Shown here: positions 49,301 to 56,926 of the stretch, piece after piece
Layout of the letters: every line of letters starts with the position of its first letter
Numbering within the stretch: position 1 is the first letter of the stretch
Origin: DATFRY01 sp963764695
Lineage (GTDB): Bacteria; Myxococcota_A; Polyangia; Haliangiales; Haliangiaceae
Reading direction: 5' to 3'
Length of the DNA stretch: 64,000 bases
Assembly: GCA_963764695.1 (NCBI GenBank)
Contig: CAVXTW010000022.1
Coordinates: 372,001-436,000, forward strand
The notes under the pieces: model-generated
Database searches by the model: none
The model's input: the letters and a program-made list of their open reading frames with translations, nothing else
Told to the model about the DNA's origin: nothing
Program-made: the position numbers and the translations under genes

Positions 49301-51801
49301 CCGAGTCCGAGGACTCGGTCAGCGTCACCGTCGTCAACCAGCCGCCGGTGGCCGATGCGGGGCCGGACCAGACGGGCCTTGTCGGCTTCCCGGTCCTGCT
49401 CGACGGCAGCGGATTGGACGATCCGGACGACGTGCCGGAGCCGCTGTCGTTCGCGTGGACCCAGATCGAGGGCCCGCCGGTGCAGCTGTCCGGTGCCGAG
49501 ACCTCGCAGGCCAGCTTCATCCCGTCCGCGCTCGGCACCTACGCGTTCCGCCTGGTCGTGAGCGACGGAGCCGCCTCCGACGACGACACGGTCGCGGTGG
49601 TGGTCGTCAACCAGGCGCCCATCGCCGATGCGGGGCCCGATCAGACCGGCCGCATCGGCGATCAGGTGGTGCTCGACGGCACCGGCTCGCTCGACCCGGA
49701 CGGCGCGCCGGCGCCGCTGTCGTTCGCGTGGACCCAGACCGATGGTCCGCCGGTGACGCTCGAGGGTGCCGACACCGCGCAGGCCCGCTTCACGCCGGCC
49801 GCGCTCGGCACCTACACGTTCCGCCTGGTGGTCAGCGACGGCGAGGCCGAGGCGGACGACTCGGTCGTTGTCACCATCGTCAATCAGCCGCCGGTGGCCG
49901 ACGCCGGCCCGGATCAGGACGGGCAGGTCGGGCGCCTGGTGCAGCTCGACGGCTCGGCGTCGGCAGATCCGGACGACGCGCCGGAGCCGCTGTCGTTCGC
50001 CTGGACCCAGACCGACGGTCCGCCGGTGACTCTCACCGGCGCCGACACGGCGCGGCCCAGCTTCACGCCGACCGCTCTCGGTACCGCCACGTTCCGCCTG
50101 GTGGTCAGCGATGGCGAGGCCGAGGCGGATGACTCGGTCAGCGTCACCGTCGTCAATCAGCCGCCGGTGGCAAATGCGGGGCCGGACCAGACCGGCCAGA
50201 TCGGGCGCACGGTCCTGCTCGACGGCAGTGGATTCGTCGACCCGGACGGCGCGCCGTCTCCGCTGTCGTTCGCGTGGACCCAGATCGAGGGCCCGCCGGT
50301 GCAGCTGTCGGGTGCCGACAGCGCGCAGGCCAGCTTCATCCCGTCCGCGCTCGGCACCCACGCGTTCCGTCTCGTCGTGAGCGACGGAGCCGCCTCGGCG
50401 GACGACACGGTCGCGGTGGTCGTCGTCAACCAGGCGCCCATCGCCGACGCGGGACCGGATCAGATCGCGCTGGCGGGCGTCACGGTGGTGCTCGACGGCA
50501 CCGGCTCGAGCGACCCGGACGGCGCGCCGGCGCCGCTGTCGTTCGCCTGGACCCAGACCGACGGTCCGCCGGTGACGCTCGAGGGTGCCGACACCGCGCA
50601 GGCCCGGTTCACGCCGGTCGCAGGCGGGACCTACACGTTCCGCCTGATGGTCAGCGACGGCGCCGGCCAGGCCGAGGACACGGTCTCGGTCGCGGTCACC
50701 GTCGCCAACCAGGGGCCGGTCGCCGACGCGGGAGAGGATCAGACCGGGCTATCCGGCGACCTGATCCTGCTCGACGGCACCGGCTCACGGGATCCGGACG
50801 GAGGGCCGGCGCCGCTTTCGTTCGAGTGGACGCAGATCGAGGGTCCGCCGGTCACGCTATCCGGCGCCGACGAGCCGCTGGCCAGCTTCACGCCGACCGC
50901 GCTCGGGACCTACGCGTTCCGCCTCGCGGTCAGCGACGGCCCGCTCGCAGACGAGGACGACGTCACCGTGACCATCCTCAACCAGGGGCCGACCGCCGAC
51001 GCCGGTCCGGACCGGACCGGGCAGGTCGGGACCCAGGTGGTGCTCGACGGCAGCGGCTCGCGCGATCCGGACGGACAGCCGGCGCCGCTGTCGTTCGCCT
51101 GGACGCAGACCGCGGGTCCGACGGTGACGCTGACCGGCGCCAATGCGGCCCAGGCCAGCTTCACGCCGGGCCAGGGCGGCACGTACACCTTCCGCCTCTC
51201 GGTAAGCGACGGCGAGGACGACGACGACGACGACGTCACGGTGACGGTGCAGCAGGGCAACACGGTGGTGTTCGCCGACGACTTCGAGCAGGCGCGTGGC
51301 TGGACCGTCAATCCGCTCGGCAAGGACACCGCCAGCACCGGTCGATGGGAGCGCGCGGTGCCGCAGGCGACCGTGAACGGCAGCCTGCCCGTTCAGCTGC
51401 GCATTCCGACCAGCGGAACCTTCGACCTGGTGACCGGCGCGGCGGCCGGGGCCGAGGTGGGCGCCAACGACATCGACAACGGCATCACGTCGATCCGCTC
51501 GCCCGAGATCACGCTGCCGATCAAGCAGGTCACCCTGTCGTTCAACTACTACCTGGCCCATCTCACGAATGCGACGTCGGCGGACTTCCTGCGCGTCCGC
51601 GTGACGGGCCAGCAGACCACCCTGACCGCGTTCCAGCAGCTCGGCGCGGCCACCAACCGGGGCGCCGCCTGGCAGTCCGTCTCGGTCGATATCAGTCAGC
51701 TTGCGGGCGAGAAAGTGCGTATCCTGATCGAGGCAGGAGACGCCACGACCGCGAGCCTGGTGGAGGCTGCGATCGACGACGTGAAGATCGAGGCGTTCTG
51801 A
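46381..51801 (+). CDS. S8 subtilisin-like protease lipoprotein with ten PKD repeats
   Basis: 1,806 residues from the ATG at 46381, chosen because GGGGAGG stands 10 nt before it and the signal (CLALFLACLFPGC, a lipobox) follows; an ATG at 46330 would add 17 residues. A propeptide-like region (about 40-220) precedes the S8 domain: Asp251 (GMIDSGVD), His312 (GHGTHVAG) and Ser504 (TGTSMATP), a complete catalytic triad. A jelly-roll P-domain-like segment follows (about 600-710). Ten PKD/REJ-type repeats of 91 residues (713-1623; each starts NQ-P/A-P) then lead to a C-terminal beta-sandwich (about 1625-1806; ADDFEQARGWTVN). It is probably anchored to the outer membrane or released, and would digest proteins or bind surfaces. 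A prepilin gene follows 31 nt on. Confidence 0.94.
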   Translation: MVFPVIRCLALFLACLFPGCTPTDDGLDGRPHGPIDLGSGTIDTSAEQASFAAPDSAGSDRYLIVQLDGPATSDELAALAAGVDRIYGYLPHNSFLVKVGAGKTIASLGAWAGEYRPAHKIARALRETANRSASGADGRDAQTIMVHAYPDADLDRIAGELTALPEAELVGMRAGGRFSRLRLRAPSDRTEAIADALAEIPEVMWIDVEGQRELLNDTTIWVGQSGVTASQATPIFNAGIHGEGQVIGMIDSGVDVDSCFFRDTERGLPPQNACDGGVVVDPNQRKVIAVDFLHTVECAGGIAATEWDTRGHGTHVAGTLTGDNFARPIVHDPADGMAPGAKLVVQDGGFANDACGSLPGIGCPMVDLKPFFEQAYAQGARVHTNSWGDRQNAIPHNVYTAASEDVDEFMWTHPDFLLFFSAGNSGSNPGTVFSPLTAKNAVSVGATLRANSAESMAAFSGCGPTADSRVKPDITIPGSGIISARGDNNVTTNTCLSIAMTGTSMATPAAAGLATLIRQYFTDGFYPSGAAVPDDGFTPSAALVKATLLNSARGMLAPAAGTIPANCQGWGRILLDDALFLPGQARRVTVADDSGFPQGGAGEERTYTFIVRENESLKATLVWTDFPLTPAAAINLVNDFDLEVSGPTGTFLGNVFSGGVSQPGGNPDRRNTVEQVLLPTPGAGVYTVTVRAFNVPVGPQPFALVLTGDAVPNQPPIADAGPDQTGQIGTAVVLDGSASIDPDDVPAPLSFSWTQTDGPPVTLEGANTAQARFTPTSLGTYAFSLVVSDGADESEDSVVVTIVNQPPVADAGPDQTGRAGVAVLLDGSASDDPDDAPSPLSFAWTQIDGPPVTLEGADSAQARFTPAALGIYAFRLVVSDGEAEAEDSVVVTIVNQPPVANAGPDQTGQVGRLVQLDGSASTDPDGVPAPLAFAWTQTDGAPVTLAGADTARPSFTPTALGTASFRLVVSDGEAESEDSVSVTVVNQPPVADAGPDQTGLVGFPVLLDGSGLDDPDDVPEPLSFAWTQIEGPPVQLSGAETSQASFIPSALGTYAFRLVVSDGAASDDDTVAVVVVNQAPIADAGPDQTGRIGDQVVLDGTGSLDPDGAPAPLSFAWTQTDGPPVTLEGADTAQARFTPAALGTYTFRLVVSDGEAEADDSVVVTIVNQPPVADAGPDQDGQVGRLVQLDGSASADPDDAPEPLSFAWTQTDGPPVTLTGADTARPSFTPTALGTATFRLVVSDGEAEADDSVSVTVVNQPPVANAGPDQTGQIGRTVLLDGSGFVDPDGAPSPLSFAWTQIEGPPVQLSGADSAQASFIPSALGTHAFRLVVSDGAASADDTVAVVVVNQAPIADAGPDQIALAGVTVVLDGTGSSDPDGAPAPLSFAWTQTDGPPVTLEGADTAQARFTPVAGGTYTFRLMVSDGAGQAEDTVSVAVTVANQGPVADAGEDQTGLSGDLILLDGTGSRDPDGGPAPLSFEWTQIEGPPVTLSGADEPLASFTPTALGTYAFRLAVSDGPLADEDDVTVTILNQGPTADAGPDRTGQVGTQVVLDGSGSRDPDGQPAPLSFAWTQTAGPTVTLTGANAAQASFTPGQGGTYTFRLSVSDGEDDDDDDVTVTVQQGNTVVFADDFEQARGWTVNPLGKDTASTGRWERAVPQATVNGSLPVQLRIPTSGTFDLVTGAAAGAEVGANDIDNGITSIRSPEITLPIKQVTLSFNYYLAHLTNATSADFLRVRVTGQQTTLTAFQQLGAATNRGAAWQSVSVDISQLAGEKVRILIEAGDATTASLVEAAIDDVKIEAF
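48517..51252 (+). repeat. ten tandem 273-bp PKD-repeat units
   Basis: The repeat phase is exactly 273 bp for all ten units (starts at 48517, 48790, 49063 and so on, to 50707 and 50980). Units keep the frame with no length change except small changes in units 8-9. Repeated DNA blocks such as GCCGATGCGGGGCCGGACCA and CGGCACCTACGCGTTCCGCC are near-identical between units. Units 3 and 6, and 4 and 7, share extra features (RLVQLDGSAS; PVQLSGA), suggesting block duplication. A strong risk of assembly collapse or length change exists. Confidence 0.9.
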
Positions 51802-51832
51802 CTGGGTGGGATCGAGCACTGGGGGGAAGCCT

Positions 51833-52444
51833 ATGATTGTCAGTCCGCGCAGGGGGGCCCAGTCGGGCTTCACCTTGATCGAGCTCATGATCGTGGTGGC
51901 AATCATCGGGATCCTGGCCGCCGTCGCGATCCCGGCCTTCATGAAGTACATCAAGAAAGCCAAGAGCACCGAAGCGACCACGCACGTGCAGAAGATCTAC
52001 CAGGGCGCGCGCGTGTACTGGATGGATCGCGGCGTGGCCGAGGGGCAGATCGTCGCCGACTCGCCCCAGTTCCCGACCTTCGACGGCGACGCTCTCCAAC
52101 AACGGGCACCGGGGTGACCGCCGCCATCAACTGCTGCTGCATGCCGGCGGGTCCATGGAGAAGTGCGCGGCCGGATCCGGCGCGCTGGGACATCGGCGGC
52201 CCGGGCGGGCTGGCGTGGAAGGCGCTCAAGTTCTCGATGGACGACCCGCACTACTACGCGTACCAGTACCAGCGTCATCAACGTGGCGGGCGGGCAGGGC
52301 TCGGAGTTCACCGCCATCGCGGTCGGCGACCTCGACTGCGACACCTTCAAGTCGCGGTTCAGCATGTACGGGGTCATCGACAGCGCGTACGCCGATGGCC
52401 CGGCGGGCAGCGCGGCGATCAGCCGGACCGACGAGCTGGAGTGA
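51833..52444 (+). pseudogene. type IV prepilin-like protein, frame-disrupted
   Basis: The N-terminus from ATG 51833 is a textbook prepilin: a short basic leader ending G, then FTLIELMIVVAIIGILAAV, with the processing site after Gly and Glu at +5. The pilin head follows (AFMKYIKKAKSTEATTHVQK). Reading frames then change near 52100, 52145 and 52268: WDIGGPGGLAWKALKFSMDD is in one frame and GSEFTAIAVGDLDCDTFKSR, ending SRTDELE at 52444, in another. The expected length is about 200 aa, with Cys pairs in the head. It directly follows the PKD protease gene (31 nt gap), so they may share a transcript. Either sequencing error or real damage; pilins of this kind act in type IV pili or type II secretion pseudopili. 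Confidence 0.8.
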
Positions 52445-52459
52445 GCCGCGCGGGGCCGC

Positions 52460-54100
52460 TCACGGCCCGTCGGTGGCCGGCGACCGCGCTCGCTCGCGCA
52501 GCAGGTACTTCTGGATCTTCCCGGTCGGCGTCTTGGGCAGCTCGCCGAACACGACCCGCCGTGGCGCCTTGAAGCGGGCCAGGTGCTCGCGGCAGTGGGC
52601 GATGAGCTCGGCCTCGGTGGCCTCGGCGCCCGGCCTGAGCTCCACGAACGCGCACGGCACCTCGCCCCATTTGTCGTCGGGCGCCGCGACGATCGCGGCC
52701 AGCAGCACCGCCGGGTGCCGGTAGAGCGCGTCCTCGACCTCGATCGACGAGATGTTCTCGCCGCCGGAGATGATGATGTCCTTGGCCCGGTCCACGATCT
52801 TGGCGTAGCCGTCCGGCTGCAGGACCGCGAGGTCGCCGGAGTGAAACCACCCGCCCGCGAAGACCGCCTCGGTGGCGCGCGGGTTCTTGAGGTAGCCCTT
52901 CATCGTGGTGTTGCCGCGCACCATCAGCTCGCCGATGGTCTGGCCGTCGGCCGGCACCGGTTCCATGGTCTGCGGGTCCATGACGCTCATGGCGGCCTGC
53001 AGGGCGTGGCGCGGCCCCTGGCGCGCGTTGCGCTCGGCCCGGCCTGCCAGGTCGAGCTCGCTCCACTCCTCGTGCTTGGCGCACACCGTGGCCGGACCGT
53101 AGGTCTCGGTCAGGCCGTACGCGTGGGTGAGGTCGAAGCCCATGCGCTCCATCCCCTCCACCATGGCCGGCGGCGGCGCCGCGCCGCCCACCAGGGTCGA
53201 GACCCGGTGGTGGATGCCGGCGCGCAGCTCGGCCGGCGCGTGGATGAGCATGTTCTGCACGATGGGAGCGCCGCAGAAGTGGGTGACGCGGTGCTCGGCG
53301 ATGAGCGGGAAGATGAGCGCCGGGTTGACCTTGCGCAGGCAGACGCTGGTACCGGCCACCGCGGCCAGGCTCCACGGAAAGCACCAGCCGTTGCAGTGGA
53401 ACATCGGCAGCGTCCACAGATAGACCGCGTGGCGCGGCAGGCTCCAGCTGAGCACGTTGCCCAGCGCGTTGAGATAGGCGCCGCGGTGGTGATAGACGAC
53501 GCCCTTGGGATCGCCGGTGGTGCCGGAGGTGTAGTTGAGCGCGATGGCCTGCCACTCGTCGGCCGGCTGCTGCCGGACGTGATCGACCGAGCCCTCGGCC
53601 AGCAGCGCCTCGTAGTCGAGGGCGCCGATGCGCTCGCCCGGGCCGTCGTGCGCGGGATCGTCGATGTCCACCACCAGGGGCGGTCGCTTCACCTTTGCCA
53701 GGGCGGCGGCGGCGACGGCCGACAGCTCGCGGTCGACCAGGAAGACCGAGGCCTCGCCGTGCTCGAGGATGAAGGCCACGGTGCCGGCGTCGAGGCGGGT
53801 GTTGATGGCGTTGAGCACCGCCCCGGCCATCGGCACGCCGAAGTGGACCTCGAACATCTCGGGCGTGTTGGCGGCCAGCACCGCCACCGTGTCCCCCGCG
53901 CCGACCCCGCGACGCGCCAGCGCCGACGCCAGGGCCCGGCAGCGCGCGTAGGTCTCGGCCCACGTGAAGCGGCGCGGCCCGTGCACCACCGACGGTCGCT
54001 GCGGATACACCGTCCCCGACCACTCGAGAAACGAGATCGGCGTCAGGGGCTCGTAGTTGGCCTGGTTGCGATCGAGCCCCACGTCGTAGCGGCTGGACAT
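52460..54100 (-). CDS. acyl-CoA ligase (AMP-forming, medium/long chain)
   Basis: 546 residues, ANL superfamily. Motifs: P-loop LNYTSGTTGDPKGVVY, the A5 motif HAYGLTETYGPATVC, A7 GWFHSGDLAV, A8 IVDRAKDIIISGGENISSIEVE and the catalytic Lys in KTPTGKIQKYLLRE. Sequence such as PMFHCNGWCFPWSLAAVAGT is typical of the acyl-CoA synthetases often called AlkK/fadD-like, which activate medium-chain or branched fatty acids. It follows treY by 14 nt on the same strand, suggesting the same transcript. It differs in length and sequence from the longer enzyme at 6360-8387. Confidence 0.92.
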   Translation of the reverse strand: MSSRYDVGLDRNQANYEPLTPISFLEWSGTVYPQRPSVVHGPRRFTWAETYARCRALASALARRGVGAGDTVAVLAANTPEMFEVHFGVPMAGAVLNAINTRLDAGTVAFILEHGEASVFLVDRELSAVAAAALAKVKRPPLVVDIDDPAHDGPGERIGALDYEALLAEGSVDHVRQQPADEWQAIALNYTSGTTGDPKGVVYHHRGAYLNALGNVLSWSLPRHAVYLWTLPMFHCNGWCFPWSLAAVAGTSVCLRKVNPALIFPLIAEHRVTHFCGAPIVQNMLIHAPAELRAGIHHRVSTLVGGAAPPPAMVEGMERMGFDLTHAYGLTETYGPATVCAKHEEWSELDLAGRAERNARQGPRHALQAAMSVMDPQTMEPVPADGQTIGELMVRGNTTMKGYLKNPRATEAVFAGGWFHSGDLAVLQPDGYAKIVDRAKDIIISGGENISSIEVEDALYRHPAVLLAAIVAAPDDKWGEVPCAFVELRPGAEATEAELIAHCREHLARFKAPRRVVFGELPKTPTGKIQKYLLRERARSPATDGP

Positions 54101-54114
54101 GCCCCGAGTATGGA

Positions 54115-56913
54115 TCAGCCGGCGGGCTCGGTCTGGCCGAGGATGGCGACCGGGAGGTGGCGAAAGACGGCGCTCGCCGCCAGCGTCCCGTTCTCGGCCT
54201 CGAGGATCTGGCCGGACAGCACATCGCGCCAGCGGGTGGGAGCGCCCTCCGGGAGCGCGATCGAGGTGTCGCGCCAGGGGCGACGGCCGATCGGCATGCC
54301 GGAGCCGAGAGTGGCCGGCAGGCGCGGCACGGCGCAGAGCAGCCAGTCTCCGTCCAGCTCGCGCGCGAAGGCCACCAGGTGTCGGGCGCGGGCGCCGCCC
54401 GGCTCGAGCGGAATGTACGAGCCGCGCTGGAACAGAGCGGGCCGGGCGCGGCGGGCGCGCAGGCCGGCGGCGGTCACGAACATCTTGATCGCGCCCGTCC
54501 GCCAGCTGCGGCACAGGAGCGCGCACAGCCCGGCCCGGTCGCGCGCCGCGCGCTCGTCGAGCTCGGCCAGGAGCTGCGCGCGATCGGCCAGGTCGACCGG
54601 GTCGCGGTTGTCCGGGTCGACCATGGTGAGCGTCCACAGCTCGGTGCCCTGATAGAAGTCGGGCACGCCCGGGCCGGCCAGCTTGAGGACCAGCTCCGCG
54701 AGCGAGTTGACCGCGCCGTGGGCGGCCACGCGCTCGACCAGGCGCTCGAGGTCGGTCAGGAAGCGCGACGAGCGCGCCGGATCGAGGATGGCGCCGGCGA
54801 AGGCGAGCAGGGCCGCCTCGTATGTCTCGTCCACGCGCTGCCAGCTGGTGTGCACCTTGGCCTCGCGCGCGGCCTTGATCAGGTAGCGCTCGAGTCGCTC
54901 GCGGAAGCGCGGGCGCGCCTCCGGGTCGAGCGGCCACAGCCCCACCACCGTCTGGTAGAGGAACAGCTCCTCGTTCGGGTCCGGCGCGACGCTGTCGCCG
55001 ACCACGATGCGGTGGTGGGTGTTGATGCGGTGCCAGCGCCACAGCGCTCGCTGCCAAACATCCGGGACGTCGGCCAGCACGTGCAGTCGCCCGCGCACGT
55101 CCTCGCTGCGCTTGGAGTCGTGGGTGGAGGTGGCGGTCAGCCCGCCCCACCAGCGCTCCACCTGCGCGGCGGCGTGGCGGTGAAAGCCGGCCGCTCCCAG
55201 CATCTCGCGCGGCGGATCCGGCTCGCCGCCGACCATGTTGAGCGAGATGAGCCGGTTGTACTGATACAGCGCCGTGTCCTCCTGCCCCTTGGCCATGAGC
55301 GGCCCGGTCAGCTGCTGCCAGCGCAGCACGAACTCGAGCCACGCGCGGTCGCGCGCCCACGGCGCCTCCGACGGCGACGCGCCGGCCTCGAACAGGAGCA
55401 CCCGCCGCACCAGCGCCAGCGCGCCCGGGTCCAGCTCGGGGTTGCGGCGGGCCGCCTCGGCCACCGCGTCCTCGATGCGCGCCCGGTCCTCGGGCCGCTG
55501 GTGCATGTCGCGCGCGTAGGTCCGGTAGGCCGAGAAGGCCGCGGTCACGGTCGCCAGCGCCTCGCCGATGCGCCGGTGCGAGAGGTCGCGGGCCACCCGA
55601 TCGAGCTCGGCCAGGCGGCACAGCTCGGCGCTGCGCTGCGCGATCTCGCCGGCGAACAGCTCGTCGAGCACGCGCAGCTTCTGGCGGAACAGCAGATCCG
55701 CGAACTGCTCGGGCCGGCCGGTGAACCGGTTGTAGAGCCGGTCGAGCGCCTCCAGCCCGGCCGGGTCGAGCATCGCGCAGGCCACCGCGCGCCCGAACTC
55801 GTAGCCGGTGGTGCCGGCGACCGGCCACTCGCGCGGCAGCTGCTCGTCGCCGGCCAGGATCTTCTCGACGACGATCCAGGTGTCGCCGCCGGTGGCCGCC
55901 TGCAGGCGCGCCAGGTAGGCGCCGGGATCCCACAGGCCGTCGATGTGATCGACGCGCAGCCCGGTGACGACCCGGTCGGCGGCCAGGCGGAGGGTGAGGT
56001 CGTGCGCGCGCGCGAACACCTCCGGATCGCCGACCCGCACGCCGACAAGGTCCGCGATGTCGAAGAAGCGGCGGTAGTTGATGCGCTCGCTGGCGATGCG
56101 CCAGTCGGCCAGGCGATAGGCCTGCTGCTCGAGCAGCTCGTGCAGCCGGTCGGCGTCGCGCTCCGCCTCGAGCGCCGCGGCCAGCGCATCGCGCGCGCCG
56201 CCGGGCACCAGGATGGCGGCCACGCGGCGGCGCAACTCGGCGGCCGCGGCCGGCTCGACGAACCGGATCGGCCCGGCACCGGTCGCTGCGCGGATGTCGG
56301 CGACAATCGCGGTCAGGAGGTGCGCCTCGCTGGCCTCGAGGCGCGCCGCCCACGCTTCCAGCAGCGGCGGCCACGAGTGCACGGCAAGGGGGAAGCGACG
56401 GTCGTGGTAGCCGAACGCAGGCGCGTCCTCGTCGATGACCAGGACGATCTCGCCGCGCGCCAGCACCTCGCCGTAGGGGCCGCCGAGCACCGGCAGCAGC
56501 ACCTGACCTCGCCCGGTGGCGCCGGTCGGGCGCCAGTCGATGTCGAACACCGGCGCGTCCGGCGAGTCCGGCCCGTCGGCGAGGACGTTGCGCCACCAGC
56601 GATTGGCGGTGCTGGCGGCCATGTGGTTGGGCACGATGTCGACGAGCAGACCCATGCCGCGCGCCGCCAGCTGTGCCGACAGCTCGCGCACCTCCTCCTC
56701 GGTGCCCAGCTCCGGGTCCACGCGCGTCGGGTCGCACACGTCGTAGCCGTGGCCGCTGCCCGGCGCCGCCGCGGTGATCGGCGACAGGTAGAGGGCGCCC
56801 ACGCCGAGCGCGTCCAGGTACGGCACCGCGGCGATCGCGTCGCGCAGGCGGACCGTCGCGCCCAGCTGCAGGCGGTAAGTCGCCGAGGCTGGACGGCCGA
56901 TCGCGGCGCTCAC
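54115..56913 (-). CDS. treY: maltooligosyl trehalose synthase
   Basis: 932 residues, GH13 family. It turns the reducing end of maltooligosaccharides into a trehalose linkage. N-terminal PASATYRLQLG is the TreY start; the catalytic regions include GLLVDIVPNHMAAS, VTGLRVDHIDGLWDP (nucleophile Asp in GLRVDHID), WIVVEKILAGDEQLP (acid/base Glu) and TATSTHDSKRSEDVR (the third Asp in THDSKRS). C-terminal PGVPDFYQGTELW and FQRGSYIPL complete the fold. Start GTG 56913; treZ ends 14 nt upstream, so treZ-treY are translated as a pair. The substrate glycogen or maltodextrin would be prepared by other enzymes. Confidence 0.95.
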   Translation of the reverse strand: MSAAIGRPASATYRLQLGATVRLRDAIAAVPYLDALGVGALYLSPITAAAPGSGHGYDVCDPTRVDPELGTEEEVRELSAQLAARGMGLLVDIVPNHMAASTANRWWRNVLADGPDSPDAPVFDIDWRPTGATGRGQVLLPVLGGPYGEVLARGEIVLVIDEDAPAFGYHDRRFPLAVHSWPPLLEAWAARLEASEAHLLTAIVADIRAATGAGPIRFVEPAAAAELRRRVAAILVPGGARDALAAALEAERDADRLHELLEQQAYRLADWRIASERINYRRFFDIADLVGVRVGDPEVFARAHDLTLRLAADRVVTGLRVDHIDGLWDPGAYLARLQAATGGDTWIVVEKILAGDEQLPREWPVAGTTGYEFGRAVACAMLDPAGLEALDRLYNRFTGRPEQFADLLFRQKLRVLDELFAGEIAQRSAELCRLAELDRVARDLSHRRIGEALATVTAAFSAYRTYARDMHQRPEDRARIEDAVAEAARRNPELDPGALALVRRVLLFEAGASPSEAPWARDRAWLEFVLRWQQLTGPLMAKGQEDTALYQYNRLISLNMVGGEPDPPREMLGAAGFHRHAAAQVERWWGGLTATSTHDSKRSEDVRGRLHVLADVPDVWQRALWRWHRINTHHRIVVGDSVAPDPNEELFLYQTVVGLWPLDPEARPRFRERLERYLIKAAREAKVHTSWQRVDETYEAALLAFAGAILDPARSSRFLTDLERLVERVAAHGAVNSLAELVLKLAGPGVPDFYQGTELWTLTMVDPDNRDPVDLADRAQLLAELDERAARDRAGLCALLCRSWRTGAIKMFVTAAGLRARRARPALFQRGSYIPLEPGGARARHLVAFARELDGDWLLCAVPRLPATLGSGMPIGRRPWRDTSIALPEGAPTRWRDVLSGQILEAENGTLAASAVFRHLPVAILGQTEPAG

Positions 56914-56926
56914 GGGATCACGGGCG

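Noticed and set aside
46417..50361. A 1,314-codon open frame on the minus strand opposite the PKD protease
   Set aside because: Its protein is Arg/Gly/His-rich without any domain. It arises because the high-GC coding strand, with its repeats, leaves few stops on the other strand.
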